A stretch of 64,000 nt of DNA, taken from assembly GCA_963834445.1 (NCBI GenBank), contig CAWIBU010000009.1, forward strand, positions 558,001 through 622,000, in the 5' to 3' direction. Of this stretch, positions 8,583-17,376 are shown one piece after another. Source of the DNA: PALSA-350 sp963834445 (GTDB lineage: Bacteria > Acidobacteriota > Terriglobia > Terriglobales > Acidobacteriaceae). The notes beneath the pieces were generated by a model that made no database searches, was not told the origin of the DNA, and saw only the letters and a program-made list of their open reading frames with translations. How positions within the stretch are numbered: the stretch's first letter is position 1; the number at the start of each line of letters is the position of its first letter. Both the position numbers and the translations under genes were made by a program.

Positions 8583-9214
8583 GCGTGGCCTCCGTGTCTA
8601 AGTCCGACTCGGGCAGGGTACCGTTAAAGCGGTTACTCAATCCAGTTACTGATGGGGGATAGCTAGTACTGGTCAGCGTAGCCTGACACTAAAGGAGACC
8701 GGCCTTCCGAAACAATTCAATACCATCCTAACCCCGGTAGTCCCGTCAGGACGACTGAAGTCAAGTCTTGTTCTATCCTTTTGGGCGATGCCATTTGCGT
8801 TCATGAACCCCCGTAGGGAAGGCTGTGCAGATGCCTATCGCCGATTCTCTCCTTGGCAGTTGGGACAGTCGCGCTGATGAATCAGGATGGCACGGCCCAG
8901 GCGTGCCTGGTCGGCTCTGCATTCTCTAATCATAACTTTGTGGGTGCTGCTCTTTGTCGAGAGCACCGCGGCGTGGTGGCAACGCAGAAACGACACGGCT
9001 TCGCTGTGCATCTTCCGTGCGTCTTCCAGCTGACTTAATTTGTGGCACCGCATGCGATATTGCTCCCACTTCGGATCTGATCCTTCAACTCGTTTACGGA
9101 GTGTTGGGGATCGATAGATCTGAAGAGAATCGCAGAGGGGCCGTTATCAGTAATCACCACAGGGTGCCCGAGGTGAGCCTTATTTCTTACCCACCCCTTG
9201 CAAGAACGCTCGGC
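8583..9214. other. Gene-poor stretch
   Basis: Besides one probable small gene at 8835-9053 I see no conserved coding sequence here. The part just upstream of the GH44 gene (8583-8700) should hold its promoter. A short self-complementary segment (GTCCcgtcaGGAC near 8745) was inspected as a possible riboswitch element, but nothing convincing emerged. Confidence 0.4.
8835..9053 (-). CDS. Small Cys/His-containing hypothetical protein
   Basis: 72 residues on the minus strand, with GGAG nine bases before the ATG. The sequence is charged and helical, with a Cys-His pair at the start (RCHKL), an internal RCHH, and a C-terminal HQRDCPNCQ that looks like half of a zinc-binding knuckle. The overall plan (a helix, then an Ala/Arg-rich helix ending in a His/Cys motif) recalls small uncharacterised proteins common in Acidobacteriota, but I cannot name the family. 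No operon partner: the next gene downstream is the GH44 gene, 252 bases away. It could be spurious. Confidence 0.4.
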   Translation of the reverse strand: MRCHKLSQLEDARKMHSEAVSFLRCHHAAVLSTKSSTHKVMIRECRADQARLGRAILIHQRDCPNCQGENRR

Positions 9215-10414
9215 TTACCTGCCGGCACTCCCGTAAGCAGGAGACTCCACCCGCTTGAATCCTGCGGGCACAACAAATGCGGACTCAGAAACCTGCCCCT
9301 GCGAGAAGTTTGACTTCTGCATGGTCATCTCCATAAGCACCGCGCTCTGTGTTGTCTGCGCAGCGCCCGCGGTCGCCGTTGTATCTGCTGCCGGCGTAGG
9401 CGCTGGTGCCGCAGCCTTCTTGCGATGGAAAGCTCCCAGCGCGGAGCTGCCCAGTGCCGACCCCAATACACCCATCCGGCTTGCTTCACTCGCCGCGGTC
9501 TGGGCGGCGGTGTCCGTAGCTACCTGGCCCGCAACATTGCCGCCGCTGGGAGCCGTGGGTGCCGGGGTTGCCTGCTGTGCCCCGGCAGTACCCGTTCCAC
9601 TTCCACCCATGCGCGTCACCTCCATGACCCGCGTGCCTTTCAGTTTGGCCATCTCCTTCTGCATCTGCGCCATGGCTTCGGCAGATCCAGGCTTACCCCC
9701 GAAAAGCTGCGCCATGCCCGCGTTCTGGCTGCTCATCTGCGATCGGAATGCCGTCAGGTCGACTCCGGCCATCAGTTGCTTGCCCATTCGCACATCGAAG
9801 TCCTGAATCTCCTTCACCTCTGGCGGGTCGGGCGCAATCCATGCGTCCGTGGTAACTACATAAGTCACCGAGTTTGGCCCTTGTGAGGCCGGCGCGTCGG
9901 GGTCGGTCGCATGCATCCGCATAGTGACCACCTGTTCCTCCGCTGTGAGCCCATTGATCTCCCGGGTCACCCCGGTGTTCTTTACCGATACATCGAAACT
10001 CGTTTGTATATTGCTCTTCGGCTGTTGTGCCTGTTCGGCCTGCGCCTCTTTTACCTTTGCCTGTGCCTGCTCCATCTGCTTTGGCATATTCGCAATCGCC
10101 TGTCGCATCTGGGCAAAGGTCATCACGGTATAGGTCTTATGTACGTTATCGATCCGGGTAATGGTTTCCCGGTCCAGATCGGTGATCTCCGTCGAATCCT
10201 TACCCACCACCGCCTTCTGATTGCCACGCACCATGCTGATCGTCGTGGTGGGTGCAAACATGTTGCTCACCGATTTAAGGAAACTCACCGACTTCAGCGC
10301 GTCTACCATGCTCCCACCAGTGATCTGGCTGGTCTCCTGATAGCTCGCATCGGCCAACGAAAACTGGTTCATCAGCAGGATCACTCCCACCGCCGCAACG
10401 TTACGACAATTCAT
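9215..10414 (-). CDS. Secreted protein of unknown function
   Basis: 399 residues with a signal peptide (about 1-23). The region from about 30 to 130 resembles a periplasmic beta-rich sensor or lipid-binding fold (TTISMVRGNQKAVVGKDSTE, ITRIDNVHKTYTVMTF), a pattern also seen in DUF4412-like proteins. It is followed by a Gln/Ala/Lys-rich helix and a second beta region (THDAWIAPDPP-type segment near 190). From about 270 on the sequence is low-complexity Ala/Thr/Pro, with a short hydrophobic stretch (MGVLGSALGSSALGAF). No catalytic motif is recognisable. Alone on its strand with long gaps on both sides. Confidence 0.65.
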   Translation of the reverse strand: MNCRNVAAVGVILLMNQFSLADASYQETSQITGGSMVDALKSVSFLKSVSNMFAPTTTISMVRGNQKAVVGKDSTEITDLDRETITRIDNVHKTYTVMTFAQMRQAIANMPKQMEQAQAKVKEAQAEQAQQPKSNIQTSFDVSVKNTGVTREINGLTAEEQVVTMRMHATDPDAPASQGPNSVTYVVTTDAWIAPDPPEVKEIQDFDVRMGKQLMAGVDLTAFRSQMSSQNAGMAQLFGGKPGSAEAMAQMQKEMAKLKGTRVMEVTRMGGSGTGTAGAQQATPAPTAPSGGNVAGQVATDTAAQTAASEASRMGVLGSALGSSALGAFHRKKAAAPAPTPAADTTATAGAAQTTQSAVLMEMTMQKSNFSQGQVSESAFVVPAGFKRVESPAYGSAGR

Positions 10415-10484
10415 CTTCTGGCTCCCTCAAGAAGTACATCTACCTAACTGTGTAAGCAGCACAGGGGAACGTTACAGCCATGGC

Positions 10485-10521
10485 GCGGGATGTGTCCGGG
10501 GGGCACGCGGGCACATCCCGC
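10485..10521. other. Hairpin in the 5' region of the unknown secreted protein gene
   Basis: Inverted 10-base arms GCGGGATGTG (10485-10494) and CACATCCCGC (10512-10521) around a 17-base GC-rich loop. No U-tract follows on either strand, so it is not a typical intrinsic terminator. Two smaller GC hairpins lie nearby, at 10591-10612 and in 10638-10661, in the same 271-base gap. Confidence 0.45.
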
Positions 10522-10685
10522 TCTTCGGGCAAAAGCTTACCACAAAAAGCGCTTAGCGAGAGCTCTTGAGTGAGTGCAATTCAGCTGCAGTAGCGGCTCC
10601 CGGGCCGCTACTGCCAGGCTTAACTCCAGGTCGCGCGGCCTGCCGCCGGGACCGCGGCAGGATGCTGACGCCGGTCGGGATTACC

Positions 10686-10994
10686 TCAGTAGGCCGACGG
10701 AGGTGGCGTCGCTCCATGACGATACACCTGGTCATAGCCGTTGCGAAACCCGTGCCGGTAATCTTCCATGAGTGGTGGCGGTACGGGGGGATTGCGGAAT
10801 CGAGGGTGGCGTTCAGGGTTTGGCGGTGCCCCTTTCGAGATATCGCGCTCTCCCGCGTTAAAGCCATCATGATAGCCCTGTTGTGCAGCTTGCGAGAAGG
10901 CCGGTGGCGGTGGTGGGTAATATGGCCGTGGATGCGAACACCCAGCAACAGCAAGCGAAACAAAGAGAGTTGCCGCCGCAAACAGTTTCTTCAT
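10686..10994 (-). CDS. Small proline-rich lipoprotein with Tyr/Gly repeats
   Basis: About 102 residues starting at ATG 10994, which has GAGG eight bases upstream. Signal peptide with lipobox AVAGC, then a polyproline run (YYPPPPP) and two related helical repeats with the pattern Y-x-x-G-F-x-x-G (GYHDGFNAGERD and YRHGFRNGYDQV). The repeats recall short glycine-zipper or YXXXG lipoproteins. Probably an outer-membrane or periplasmic small lipoprotein; function unknown. Confidence 0.7.
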   Translation of the reverse strand: MKKLFAAATLFVSLAVAGCSHPRPYYPPPPPAFSQAAQQGYHDGFNAGERDISKGAPPNPERHPRFRNPPVPPPLMEDYRHGFRNGYDQVYRHGATPPPSAY

Positions 10995-11136
10995 GTCGTG
11001 TCCTCTTAGGCAGACCACGTAACCCGCAGTCATTGTTCAAGAGAACCCGAAGCCCCCGGATTTTGTCGCGCAAAGACGCGAAAAACCGAAACTCAGTAAC
11101 GATCCTGCCCCGTTGCGTAGGGGAGCGGTCAATCGC

Positions 11137-12057
11137 TTACGAGAAGCTTCCTGTCCTGGCGCGCCACAGCGCTCCCTCAATGGGATCGACCGGTTTCTCG
11201 GGCGTTTCTACTGCCGGAAACTCCCGTTTTACCGCCGCGATCAGGGCATTACGCACCGGGGGAACGTTTTCCAGAATGCTGCCGGTAAAAGCGATGGGTG
11301 GCGTCCAGTCCTTTTGTTTCGAGGCAATCCGCAGCCTGCGGATGACCAGGCGGACCAGGTAGGCAAGCTCTTCTCCTTGCTGACACAAGACCGCCAGCGC
11401 GATTTCGTCCCCTTGTTCCGCACATTGGCAAACAACGCCCGTCAGCGTTGAAAAGTCAGGCGCCGGCACGCTATTCGCATATTCCACCAGGTGGTCCGCT
11501 GAAGACAGCTGCCAAAAGTCCAAAACCGCCGGCAGCAACGTTGTCGACCGCTCCTCGTCTTTGGCCAGAAAGATGGCGCGCAGACTCTCGTGGCCAATTC
11601 TGTGCCCTGATCCCTGGTCCGCCAACGCCGGCCCCCATCCACCCGCAGGCACCAACAGCCCCCCGTTGGTACGGCCAACTACATTCGACCCTGTGCCCGC
11701 CATTACCAGGACGCCACGGCGGCCCGGGAAAGCTGCGTCCAGGGCGATCTCGACATCACCCAGAATCAGCAGCCCACCGCCAACCTTCGCTCGGATCGAT
11801 TCCTGCAACCAATCTCTTACCAACGGGACGCTCTCGCCCGCCGTCCCCACGCAGGTCCGCGTCACCGCAGCCATGGAGATCCCGGTCGTTGTTGAGAGTT
11901 CGCTGAGTGCGATCTCCAGGTTTTGGCTGGCGGTTTCCGCGTCCACGCGCATGCGCTTGATGCTGCCGGTGCGCACCCTCGCCAGCTCCCGTGTCTCATC
12001 GGCGAGAACGTAGTCGGTCTTGGTCCCACCCGCATCGAGTGCCAGAAAGAAACTCAT
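11137..12057 (-). CDS. BadF/BadG-family sugar kinase (N-acetylglucosamine kinase-like)
   Basis: About 306 residues from ATG 12057 (the frame extends to 12078). It is an actin-fold ATPase: PHOSPHATE-1 motif LALDAGGTKTDYVL at the N-terminus, DVEIALDAAF around 105, and MAGTGSNVVGR near 122 for phosphate binding. This family includes eukaryotic-type GlcNAc kinase and bacterial amino-sugar kinases, so phosphorylation of an imported (amino) sugar is the likely role. It lies 32 bases downstream of the sugar porter gene and is probably co-transcribed, which supports a transport-then-phosphorylate function. The substrate cannot be read from sequence. Confidence 0.75.
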   Translation of the reverse strand: MSFFLALDAGGTKTDYVLADETRELARVRTGSIKRMRVDAETASQNLEIALSELSTTTGISMAAVTRTCVGTAGESVPLVRDWLQESIRAKVGGGLLILGDVEIALDAAFPGRRGVLVMAGTGSNVVGRTNGGLLVPAGGWGPALADQGSGHRIGHESLRAIFLAKDEERSTTLLPAVLDFWQLSSADHLVEYANSVPAPDFSTLTGVVCQCAEQGDEIALAVLCQQGEELAYLVRLVIRRLRIASKQKDWTPPIAFTGSILENVPPVRNALIAAVKREFPAVETPEKPVDPIEGALWRARTGSFS

Positions 12058-12089
12058 TCGTTCACAAACCCCGCGCACGGCGCCGCAAG

Positions 12090-13865
12090 CTAAGCAGCTT
12101 CAAAATAAGCCTCAATTTCTTCAAGCGTCTTGCCCTTCGTTTCTGGAAGGAAGAAGGCCGCCGTCAAGAAGTAGATAACCGTGAAACCACAGAATAAGAA
12201 AAACATCATCGAATAGCCATACTTGCCGACCACCGGCAAAAAGATGGCCGCAAGCGTAGTCGAAACCATCTGATTGATGACCAGGGCGATGCTCATGCCA
12301 TTCGAACGAATGCGGGTGGGCATAAGTTCCGACAAGGCCAACCACACGCAAACACCCGGGCCCAGCGCATAAAAGGCGACGAAGCCGTACAAGCCCAGGG
12401 CCACCAGCCATCCATGCAACGCGTCGGGCACGGGACCGATATACGCATGTTCAATCGTGAGTGGCGCGGTGCGCGCCGCATCGAGGTTCACCAGCGGGTT
12501 GCGGAAAAATGCTTCGACCTTAGTGGAAGGAAGAGTGCTTTGGCGATTGATAGGGACCGGGACTTCACCGGCCTCCCCGGGCCGCATCGCTTGCGTGGTC
12601 GCGGTGAATCCGCCATAAGAGTAGATCACCGACACGGAGAGCTTGCCTGGCCCTTTTTCCGGGAAGGTGTTTGGCGGCAGTAGTCGCTCGACCTCAGCCC
12701 GATCCAGGTGCAAAAGCAGGCTTTGGTCCGGCCCCACCATCGTCTGGATGGCGCTGCGTGCGTCGTAGCGATGCCTTTCCGTATGCAGAAAAAGTAGCCC
12801 AACGAAAAGGGTGCACACGATGATCCCAGACGTTCCCAGGATAAAGAGGAACTTGCGTCCCTTGCGGTCCACCAGCGTCATGCCCACGATGGTCATCAAA
12901 AAATTCATCAGGGTAAATACCACGTAGCCCCAATGCGCCCGCAGGTCCGATAGCCCGCTCTGCAACAAAATGTCTGTGTTGTAACCAATGATCGAGTTGA
13001 TCCCCGTGGCCGTGTTGCAGAAAAGAATGACGCAAGCCAGCAGAAAGGGGAGCACATATTTTCTGCGCAGCAGCGAGTCTTTCAACCCACCTCTCGCCGC
13101 AGAGGCGGACGAGGCCGAAAGGGAAGTCTGCTCCATCTCGTGGAGCTCGAGCGTGGCCTGCTCGCGGGTGCGCGAGCGCAGCAGCGCGTTCAACGCTTGT
13201 TCCGTGCGGCCTTTCCGGAACAGCCACCGGGGAGACTCGGCCACAAACAGGCTGCCTGCCAGAAAGAGCACACCGGGTGGCATCGACATCCAGAAGATAC
13301 GCCGCCAGGCTTGGTCTTTGACCGAGAACAGGGATGCGGCGGAGGTGGAACTCGCCAGCCCTGCTACGCGGTAGCTGTAATAGATGCCGATAACCGCCGC
13401 TAAAAAAACGCCCAGCGTCAGCAGCCACTGAAAAGCGCCGGTACCTTTCCCTCGATCCTGGGCTGACAGGCATTCCGCCAGGTAGAGCGGAACCACCATA
13501 CCGACAAATCCTCCGCTGACGCCTTGCAGCAGCCGCCCCAGAAACAAGAGGGCGAAGCCATGCGACAGGGCAATGACGGGAATGCTCAGCACAAAGATCG
13601 CACCGCTGATCATCATCAGGGGCTTGCGTCCCAACCAGTCCGCCAGCAAGCCGGCGAACAGCGTGGAGATCACGCTGCCCAGTAGCACGGCAGCCACAAT
13701 GATGGAGAGCTGGCTGGCGTTCAGTCCAGAGGTGGCCTCCAGGTAAGGCAACGCACCGCCGATAATACCTACATCCACTCCGTAGAGCAGGCCGCCCAGC
13801 CCAGCTACCAGAAGTAGCAGGCGATTATAAGTTTGCATTCGACTCAGCTCGGCAGAACTTGTCAT
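12090..13865 (-). CDS. MFS sugar porter with a large extracytoplasmic insertion
   Basis: About 591 residues from ATG 13865; an upstream ATG at 13922 and a downstream one at 13838 are alternatives, none with a strong ribosome site. Sugar porter family signs: GGLLYGVDVGIIGGALPYL in TM1, DWLGRKPLM between TM2 and TM3, GRLLQGVSGG in TM4, ESPRWLF before the central loop, DRKGRKF, and the C-terminal PETKGKTLEEIE. Sugar porters are normally 450-500 residues; the extra length comes from about 120 hydrophilic residues after TM9 (nt about 12400-12785). Inner-membrane uptake of a monosaccharide or polyol, feeding the downstream kinase, is the likely role. Confidence 0.8.
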   Translation of the reverse strand: MTSSAELSRMQTYNRLLLLVAGLGGLLYGVDVGIIGGALPYLEATSGLNASQLSIIVAAVLLGSVISTLFAGLLADWLGRKPLMMISGAIFVLSIPVIALSHGFALLFLGRLLQGVSGGFVGMVVPLYLAECLSAQDRGKGTGAFQWLLTLGVFLAAVIGIYYSYRVAGLASSTSAASLFSVKDQAWRRIFWMSMPPGVLFLAGSLFVAESPRWLFRKGRTEQALNALLRSRTREQATLELHEMEQTSLSASSASAARGGLKDSLLRRKYVLPFLLACVILFCNTATGINSIIGYNTDILLQSGLSDLRAHWGYVVFTLMNFLMTIVGMTLVDRKGRKFLFILGTSGIIVCTLFVGLLFLHTERHRYDARSAIQTMVGPDQSLLLHLDRAEVERLLPPNTFPEKGPGKLSVSVIYSYGGFTATTQAMRPGEAGEVPVPINRQSTLPSTKVEAFFRNPLVNLDAARTAPLTIEHAYIGPVPDALHGWLVALGLYGFVAFYALGPGVCVWLALSELMPTRIRSNGMSIALVINQMVSTTLAAIFLPVVGKYGYSMMFFLFCGFTVIYFLTAAFFLPETKGKTLEEIEAYFEAA

Positions 13866-14044
13866 TGAGGGCGACTCGGCGAGGCGGATTGAACTCCAAG
13901 CAAGTAGAGTAACCTGTCGCATGGCGAATGGTTTTCGAGATCTCTCGCAGTCACGAAGTGGACGGTGCTCTGTTGCTCACAAAGTTTCTGCCGGAAGATT
14001 AGGAAAGCAGATCGAAATCGAAAGTTCGCGCCACCGGTATAGCT

Positions 14045-14956
14045 CTACCGAAGTCTCCGCTTGGTCTCCATCAGGGCTTGTTTGCCCGCCATATCGCCGG
14101 CAATACCGAAGATCATGAGTTCCAGTGGTCCACTACCCGAGTTGGCGAATGATTGCTTCTCCGCCAGGCGCACCGGGACGGCGTCTCCACTGTGGATCTG
14201 GGCTGTCTCGGAACCGATAGTCACCGTGCCGTCGCCCGCCATGACATAGTAGATCTCAGTCATGTCTGGCTTGGATACCGGGCCGATCGTGGTTCCCGGC
14301 GGCATCAGCAGGTGGTCCACATACGACCAGGTGCTGGAGAACACGGTCGGGTCGAGCGCCCGGCGATATTGCACGGTGCCGGTCCCGCCGTCTTTGTTGT
14401 CGACCGGCTTCAGCAGTGATCGATCCAGATGCATGGTAATGAAGGTTGGAACCGGGTCCAGCGGGGCGCCCACGCGGCCGTCGTCGAGATTGAAAGCGTC
14501 GTAAACGCCCTTCATCGTTCCCACGTTGAAATTGATCCACTCGACCGGCTTATCGGTGGCGTTATAGATGGCATGCGAGTGGCCCAGGCGCGCGGGCGCC
14601 CCGGCCGGACCCTTTAGCAGCGAAGTGCGTCCATCGATCGTGAACTGGGCCTCTCCGTCCAGAATGATGAACATCTCTTCGCACTGATTGTGAAAGTGGG
14701 CGCCGATGCCGCTCCTGGGCTCGATCACGCCGCGATGCATAAAAAACAGGTTCGACTCGAGCGTCTCCGCATCGAACAGCGGCCTGTAGTCCAGCGAGCC
14801 CGGACCAGCGTGCACGGCTTTCATGTTGCGATACTTTGCCGGGTCCGCATGGGCGATCCTTTGCTCGAGGGGCACAGGTGGTATCAGGGGAGCCGGCCGT
14901 TGGGCGAGCGATGGCACGCTTGCCAGCATCAATAAGACACTGAGGTTTTTGATCAT
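14045..14956 (-). CDS. Secreted bicupin protein, paralogue 1
   Basis: 303 residues with a signal peptide (about 1-18, ending SLAQ). Two cupin domains. The first (about 70-160) has intact metal motifs: HFHNQCEE with a following Glu, and GHSHAIYN. The second (about 205-285) has lost the usual HxH: where paralogues 2 and 3 read SEGxHYH, this one reads IGPVSKPDMTE. It overlaps the stop of the upstream NCS1 permease by four bases, so the two are translationally coupled. It is close to the bicupins at 17377 and 27285. Bicupins include oxalate decarboxylases, dioxygenases and ureidoglycine aminohydrolase; the actual reaction here is unknown. Confidence 0.75.
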   Translation of the reverse strand: MIKNLSVLLMLASVPSLAQRPAPLIPPVPLEQRIAHADPAKYRNMKAVHAGPGSLDYRPLFDAETLESNLFFMHRGVIEPRSGIGAHFHNQCEEMFIILDGEAQFTIDGRTSLLKGPAGAPARLGHSHAIYNATDKPVEWINFNVGTMKGVYDAFNLDDGRVGAPLDPVPTFITMHLDRSLLKPVDNKDGGTGTVQYRRALDPTVFSSTWSYVDHLLMPPGTTIGPVSKPDMTEIYYVMAGDGTVTIGSETAQIHSGDAVPVRLAEKQSFANSGSGPLELMIFGIAGDMAGKQALMETKRRLR

Positions 14957-16269
14957 GCGAGTTCTCCCGTGGCCGGTGGACGCAGGCCCAGCCGTGCCAA
15001 AACAAAGTAGGTCAGAAAGCCAACTGCAAATGCGTAAAGCTCAGAGGGGTTGTCCGCCTTGACCCACGAAGCGGGTAGCCCGGGAATATGTTCCGGCATC
15101 CCCACCATGAAACCCAGCACCCAGGCAATGCAACCAGCCCAATTGATACCCAGCCGCGGACCGGACCAGCGCCGGCCGGCGAGCAGATAATCCGCTACCA
15201 TCGCCCCGCAAATAGGGCCAAACGATGCCGCCACAATGCTGAAGAAACCGACCAGGTTGTCGGCCACCCCGGTCAAGGCCAGAATGGCGCTGAGGGTCAC
15301 CGCGGCCAGGGTGGAAACAGGGCGCGATATTTTCGGCAGCATGGTGCTGAAGCTATTGGCCCCGATGAATGCCGAGAAGCAGGTCGGCACCATGCAGGCT
15401 GCTGCGAAGAGAAAAAACATCACCGGCGCCAGGGCGCCGACGCTGGCAATCGTATTGGTGTAGTCGTAGCTGGGCGGCCCGCCGTTCCGCCCCAGGTACC
15501 CGGCCACCGAAAGCACCGGGATGCCGCCGCAAATAACCGCGCCCGCCACGATGCCCGTTAGGCCGCCGAGAACAATGTCTTTCCGGCTGCCGTTATTCAT
15601 CCCGAAATCGGTGCCGGCTGCACCCGCGGTCGCGAAGAAACCGATTGTGACTAGCAGCGCATTCAGAAATCCGGTCATCGAGTCATGCTGCGGTGGCTGG
15701 TAATGAGCAATGCCGCTCCGGTTGGCCCACAACACCGCCAGCATCATGACAAACGGTACCCAGTTTAGAATCTTGGCCACCTGGCTGACGTAATGGATCC
15801 CCTTGATTGCCACCCACCCGAGCGCATACAGCCAGACGATCACGATGATGCTAAACAGCGTTCTCGACGTCTGGTTCAGGCCGCGCATGATGAAATGGGT
15901 CGCCACGGCCGCATCGACCGCTACCCAGCCCACCTGCAGAAAGCCCATCAGCAGGCCCGGGATCAGGAAGCCGCCCGTCGTGCCAAAAGTCGAGGTGCCC
16001 ACCACATAAAGATTGCGGCCCGTCTGCATGCCGAGCATCGCCGGCACGTAGTAGTAAAGGCCAAAACACAGCAGCCCCGCCACCAGCAGGCCCCACATGG
16101 TGACGCCCACGCTGGCAAAGCCGAGCGTCGGCCCGGCCAACCGGAGGTAGTAGCCGACAAACAGAAAGATGCCAAAGTAGCTGGGGAACGTGCTCTTGTA
16201 CCAGGGCAGCCTGCCCGCCATCGGTACCGGAACTGAGCGGCTCACATACTCGGGAACGTTGCGCTCCAT
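14953..16269 (-). CDS. NCS1-family permease (cytosine/purine/allantoin type)
   Basis: 438 residues with about twelve hydrophobic segments. Motifs typical of nucleobase:cation symporter-1 proteins are visible: PSYFGIFLFVGYYLRLAGP near the start, the early WGLLVAGLLCFGLYYYVPA helix, NWVPFVMMLAVLW, and SIVAASFGPICGAMVADYLL late in the protein. The substrate class (nucleobase, hydantoin, allantoin, thiamine precursor) cannot be told. It is in the minus-strand run, 18 bases after the ABM-fold gene and overlapping the following bicupin gene. The neighbouring amidohydrolase and bicupins make a nitrogen-ring or amide substrate one possibility. Confidence 0.8.
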   Translation of the reverse strand: MERNVPEYVSRSVPVPMAGRLPWYKSTFPSYFGIFLFVGYYLRLAGPTLGFASVGVTMWGLLVAGLLCFGLYYYVPAMLGMQTGRNLYVVGTSTFGTTGGFLIPGLLMGFLQVGWVAVDAAVATHFIMRGLNQTSRTLFSIIVIVWLYALGWVAIKGIHYVSQVAKILNWVPFVMMLAVLWANRSGIAHYQPPQHDSMTGFLNALLVTIGFFATAGAAGTDFGMNNGSRKDIVLGGLTGIVAGAVICGGIPVLSVAGYLGRNGGPPSYDYTNTIASVGALAPVMFFLFAAACMVPTCFSAFIGANSFSTMLPKISRPVSTLAAVTLSAILALTGVADNLVGFFSIVAASFGPICGAMVADYLLAGRRWSGPRLGINWAGCIAWVLGFMVGMPEHIPGLPASWVKADNPSELYAFAVGFLTYFVLARLGLRPPATGELA

Positions 16270-16287
16270 GGGGCCTCCTTTGGCGGT

Positions 16288-16572
16288 CTAAACAGCGGTG
16301 TAGTCGTTCACGGAGTAGTCCGCAGCATGGGCTTCCATCTGCGGCCATACGACCTGATGCAGGTCGCTCGCTACCCACTTCTTTTGCAAATCGTGAGACT
16401 CGAAGGCGATACTGAGACGGTATTCGCCACCGTCTCGGTTCGGCCGCAGCAGAGCCACCGCGCAAAAACCTTCCTGCCTGGCAATCGCTGGCTGGAAGGT
16501 CTGCGTGTAGGTCTTCTCCAGCGCCTGTTGCGCGCCGGGGCTGATCTTCATATCAACAAACAGAACGAACAT
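16288..16572 (-). CDS. ABM-type dimeric alpha/beta-barrel protein, paralogue 1
   Basis: 94 residues from ATG 16572, with GAGG five bases upstream; an in-frame GTG at 16578 would extend it by two residues. The single-domain ferredoxin-like fold (FVLFVDMKISPGAQQALE, then FCAVALLRPNRDGGEYRL, then W near the end of a helix) is that of the antibiotic biosynthesis monooxygenase family, which includes quinone monooxygenases, heme-degrading enzymes and decarboxylases. It is cytoplasmic, unlike its counterpart at 28214, which carries a signal. It starts 7 bases after the amidohydrolase stop codon. Confidence 0.75.
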   Translation of the reverse strand: MFVLFVDMKISPGAQQALEKTYTQTFQPAIARQEGFCAVALLRPNRDGGEYRLSIAFESHDLQKKWVASDLHQVVWPQMEAHAADYSVNDYTAV

Positions 16573-16579
16573 CGTCACC

Positions 16580-17323
16580 TCACCATTTCAACTTGAATAC
16601 ATCGATGGCTGTGCCACCCAGTACCTTGTCGTAGACGTCGGATGAGAGCTCGAGCGCCTTGTACTTTGCGTATTCCACGGGCACGTTGCTGGGCAAATCC
16701 GCGCCCAGCATCACGCGATCGGCTCCGATGGTGTCGATCATCCAGCGAATGTCTTCCCCGATGCACCATGAGGTTTCGAGATACAGGTTGTCGCATACCG
16801 AAGCGGCCACCTGCGCCTCGGCCGTGAAGACCGCGAAGCCGGCATGGGCGAGAACAATTTTTAAATCGGGGTACTTGCGGGCCGCGGGGATACACAGTGC
16901 AGGCAGCGCGAAAGGGATGCCCGGACCGGTATGCACCATGGCCGGAACGCCCAGCGCGTGGGCAGTGGCAAAGACCCGATCGCCATCTTCCGACAAGGGA
17001 TTAACGCCGTGGCCGATGGTATGCAGTTTGATCCCGACAAATTTCAGGTCCTTGATGCAACGCTCCATTTCGCGTTCGTACGCGTCACGGTCGCCATGCG
17101 GTGTGAGGCTGGCGATGCCGAAAAAGCGGCCTGGATGCCGGGCGCACATATCGGCGATGCGATCGTGTGTTTTCGAAGCGACGGTCGCTCCTGGATACGG
17201 CTGCACGATGGTGGCGTCTACCTTGCACTCCTCCATGCGGCGCAGCATATCTTCTTCCGTGCTGAGCAGGCCGAACACGCAACATTCGCCCAGGTGAGCG
17301 TGCGTATCAATTCTCTTGGTCAT
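16580..17323 (-). CDS. Amidohydrolase-2 family hydrolase/decarboxylase
   Basis: 247 residues. TIM-barrel amidohydrolase signs: the first metal His pair in RIDTHAHLG, MVHTG in the middle, LAHAG about residue 155, and a late GADLP where Asp is the usual catalytic residue. The family (PF04909 type) covers decarboxylases such as those acting on amino-carboxymuconate semialdehyde or resorcylate, and lactone hydrolases. Here it is the second gene of a run that starts with bicupin 2, and it lacks a signal peptide, so it acts in the cytoplasm. Substrate unknown. Confidence 0.8.
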   Translation of the reverse strand: MTKRIDTHAHLGECCVFGLLSTEEDMLRRMEECKVDATIVQPYPGATVASKTHDRIADMCARHPGRFFGIASLTPHGDRDAYEREMERCIKDLKFVGIKLHTIGHGVNPLSEDGDRVFATAHALGVPAMVHTGPGIPFALPALCIPAARKYPDLKIVLAHAGFAVFTAEAQVAASVCDNLYLETSWCIGEDIRWMIDTIGADRVMLGADLPSNVPVEYAKYKALELSSDVYDKVLGGTAIDVFKLKW

Positions 17324-17376
17324 GAAACGTCTCCATGAATGCGGGTTTTTTGAGACTGCCTATTATAGGTGCTGGC

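Noticed and set aside
8583..8834. c-di-GMP or similar riboswitch
   Set aside because: Short complementary segments exist, but no known core motif is visible; I keep it as an unassigned stretch.
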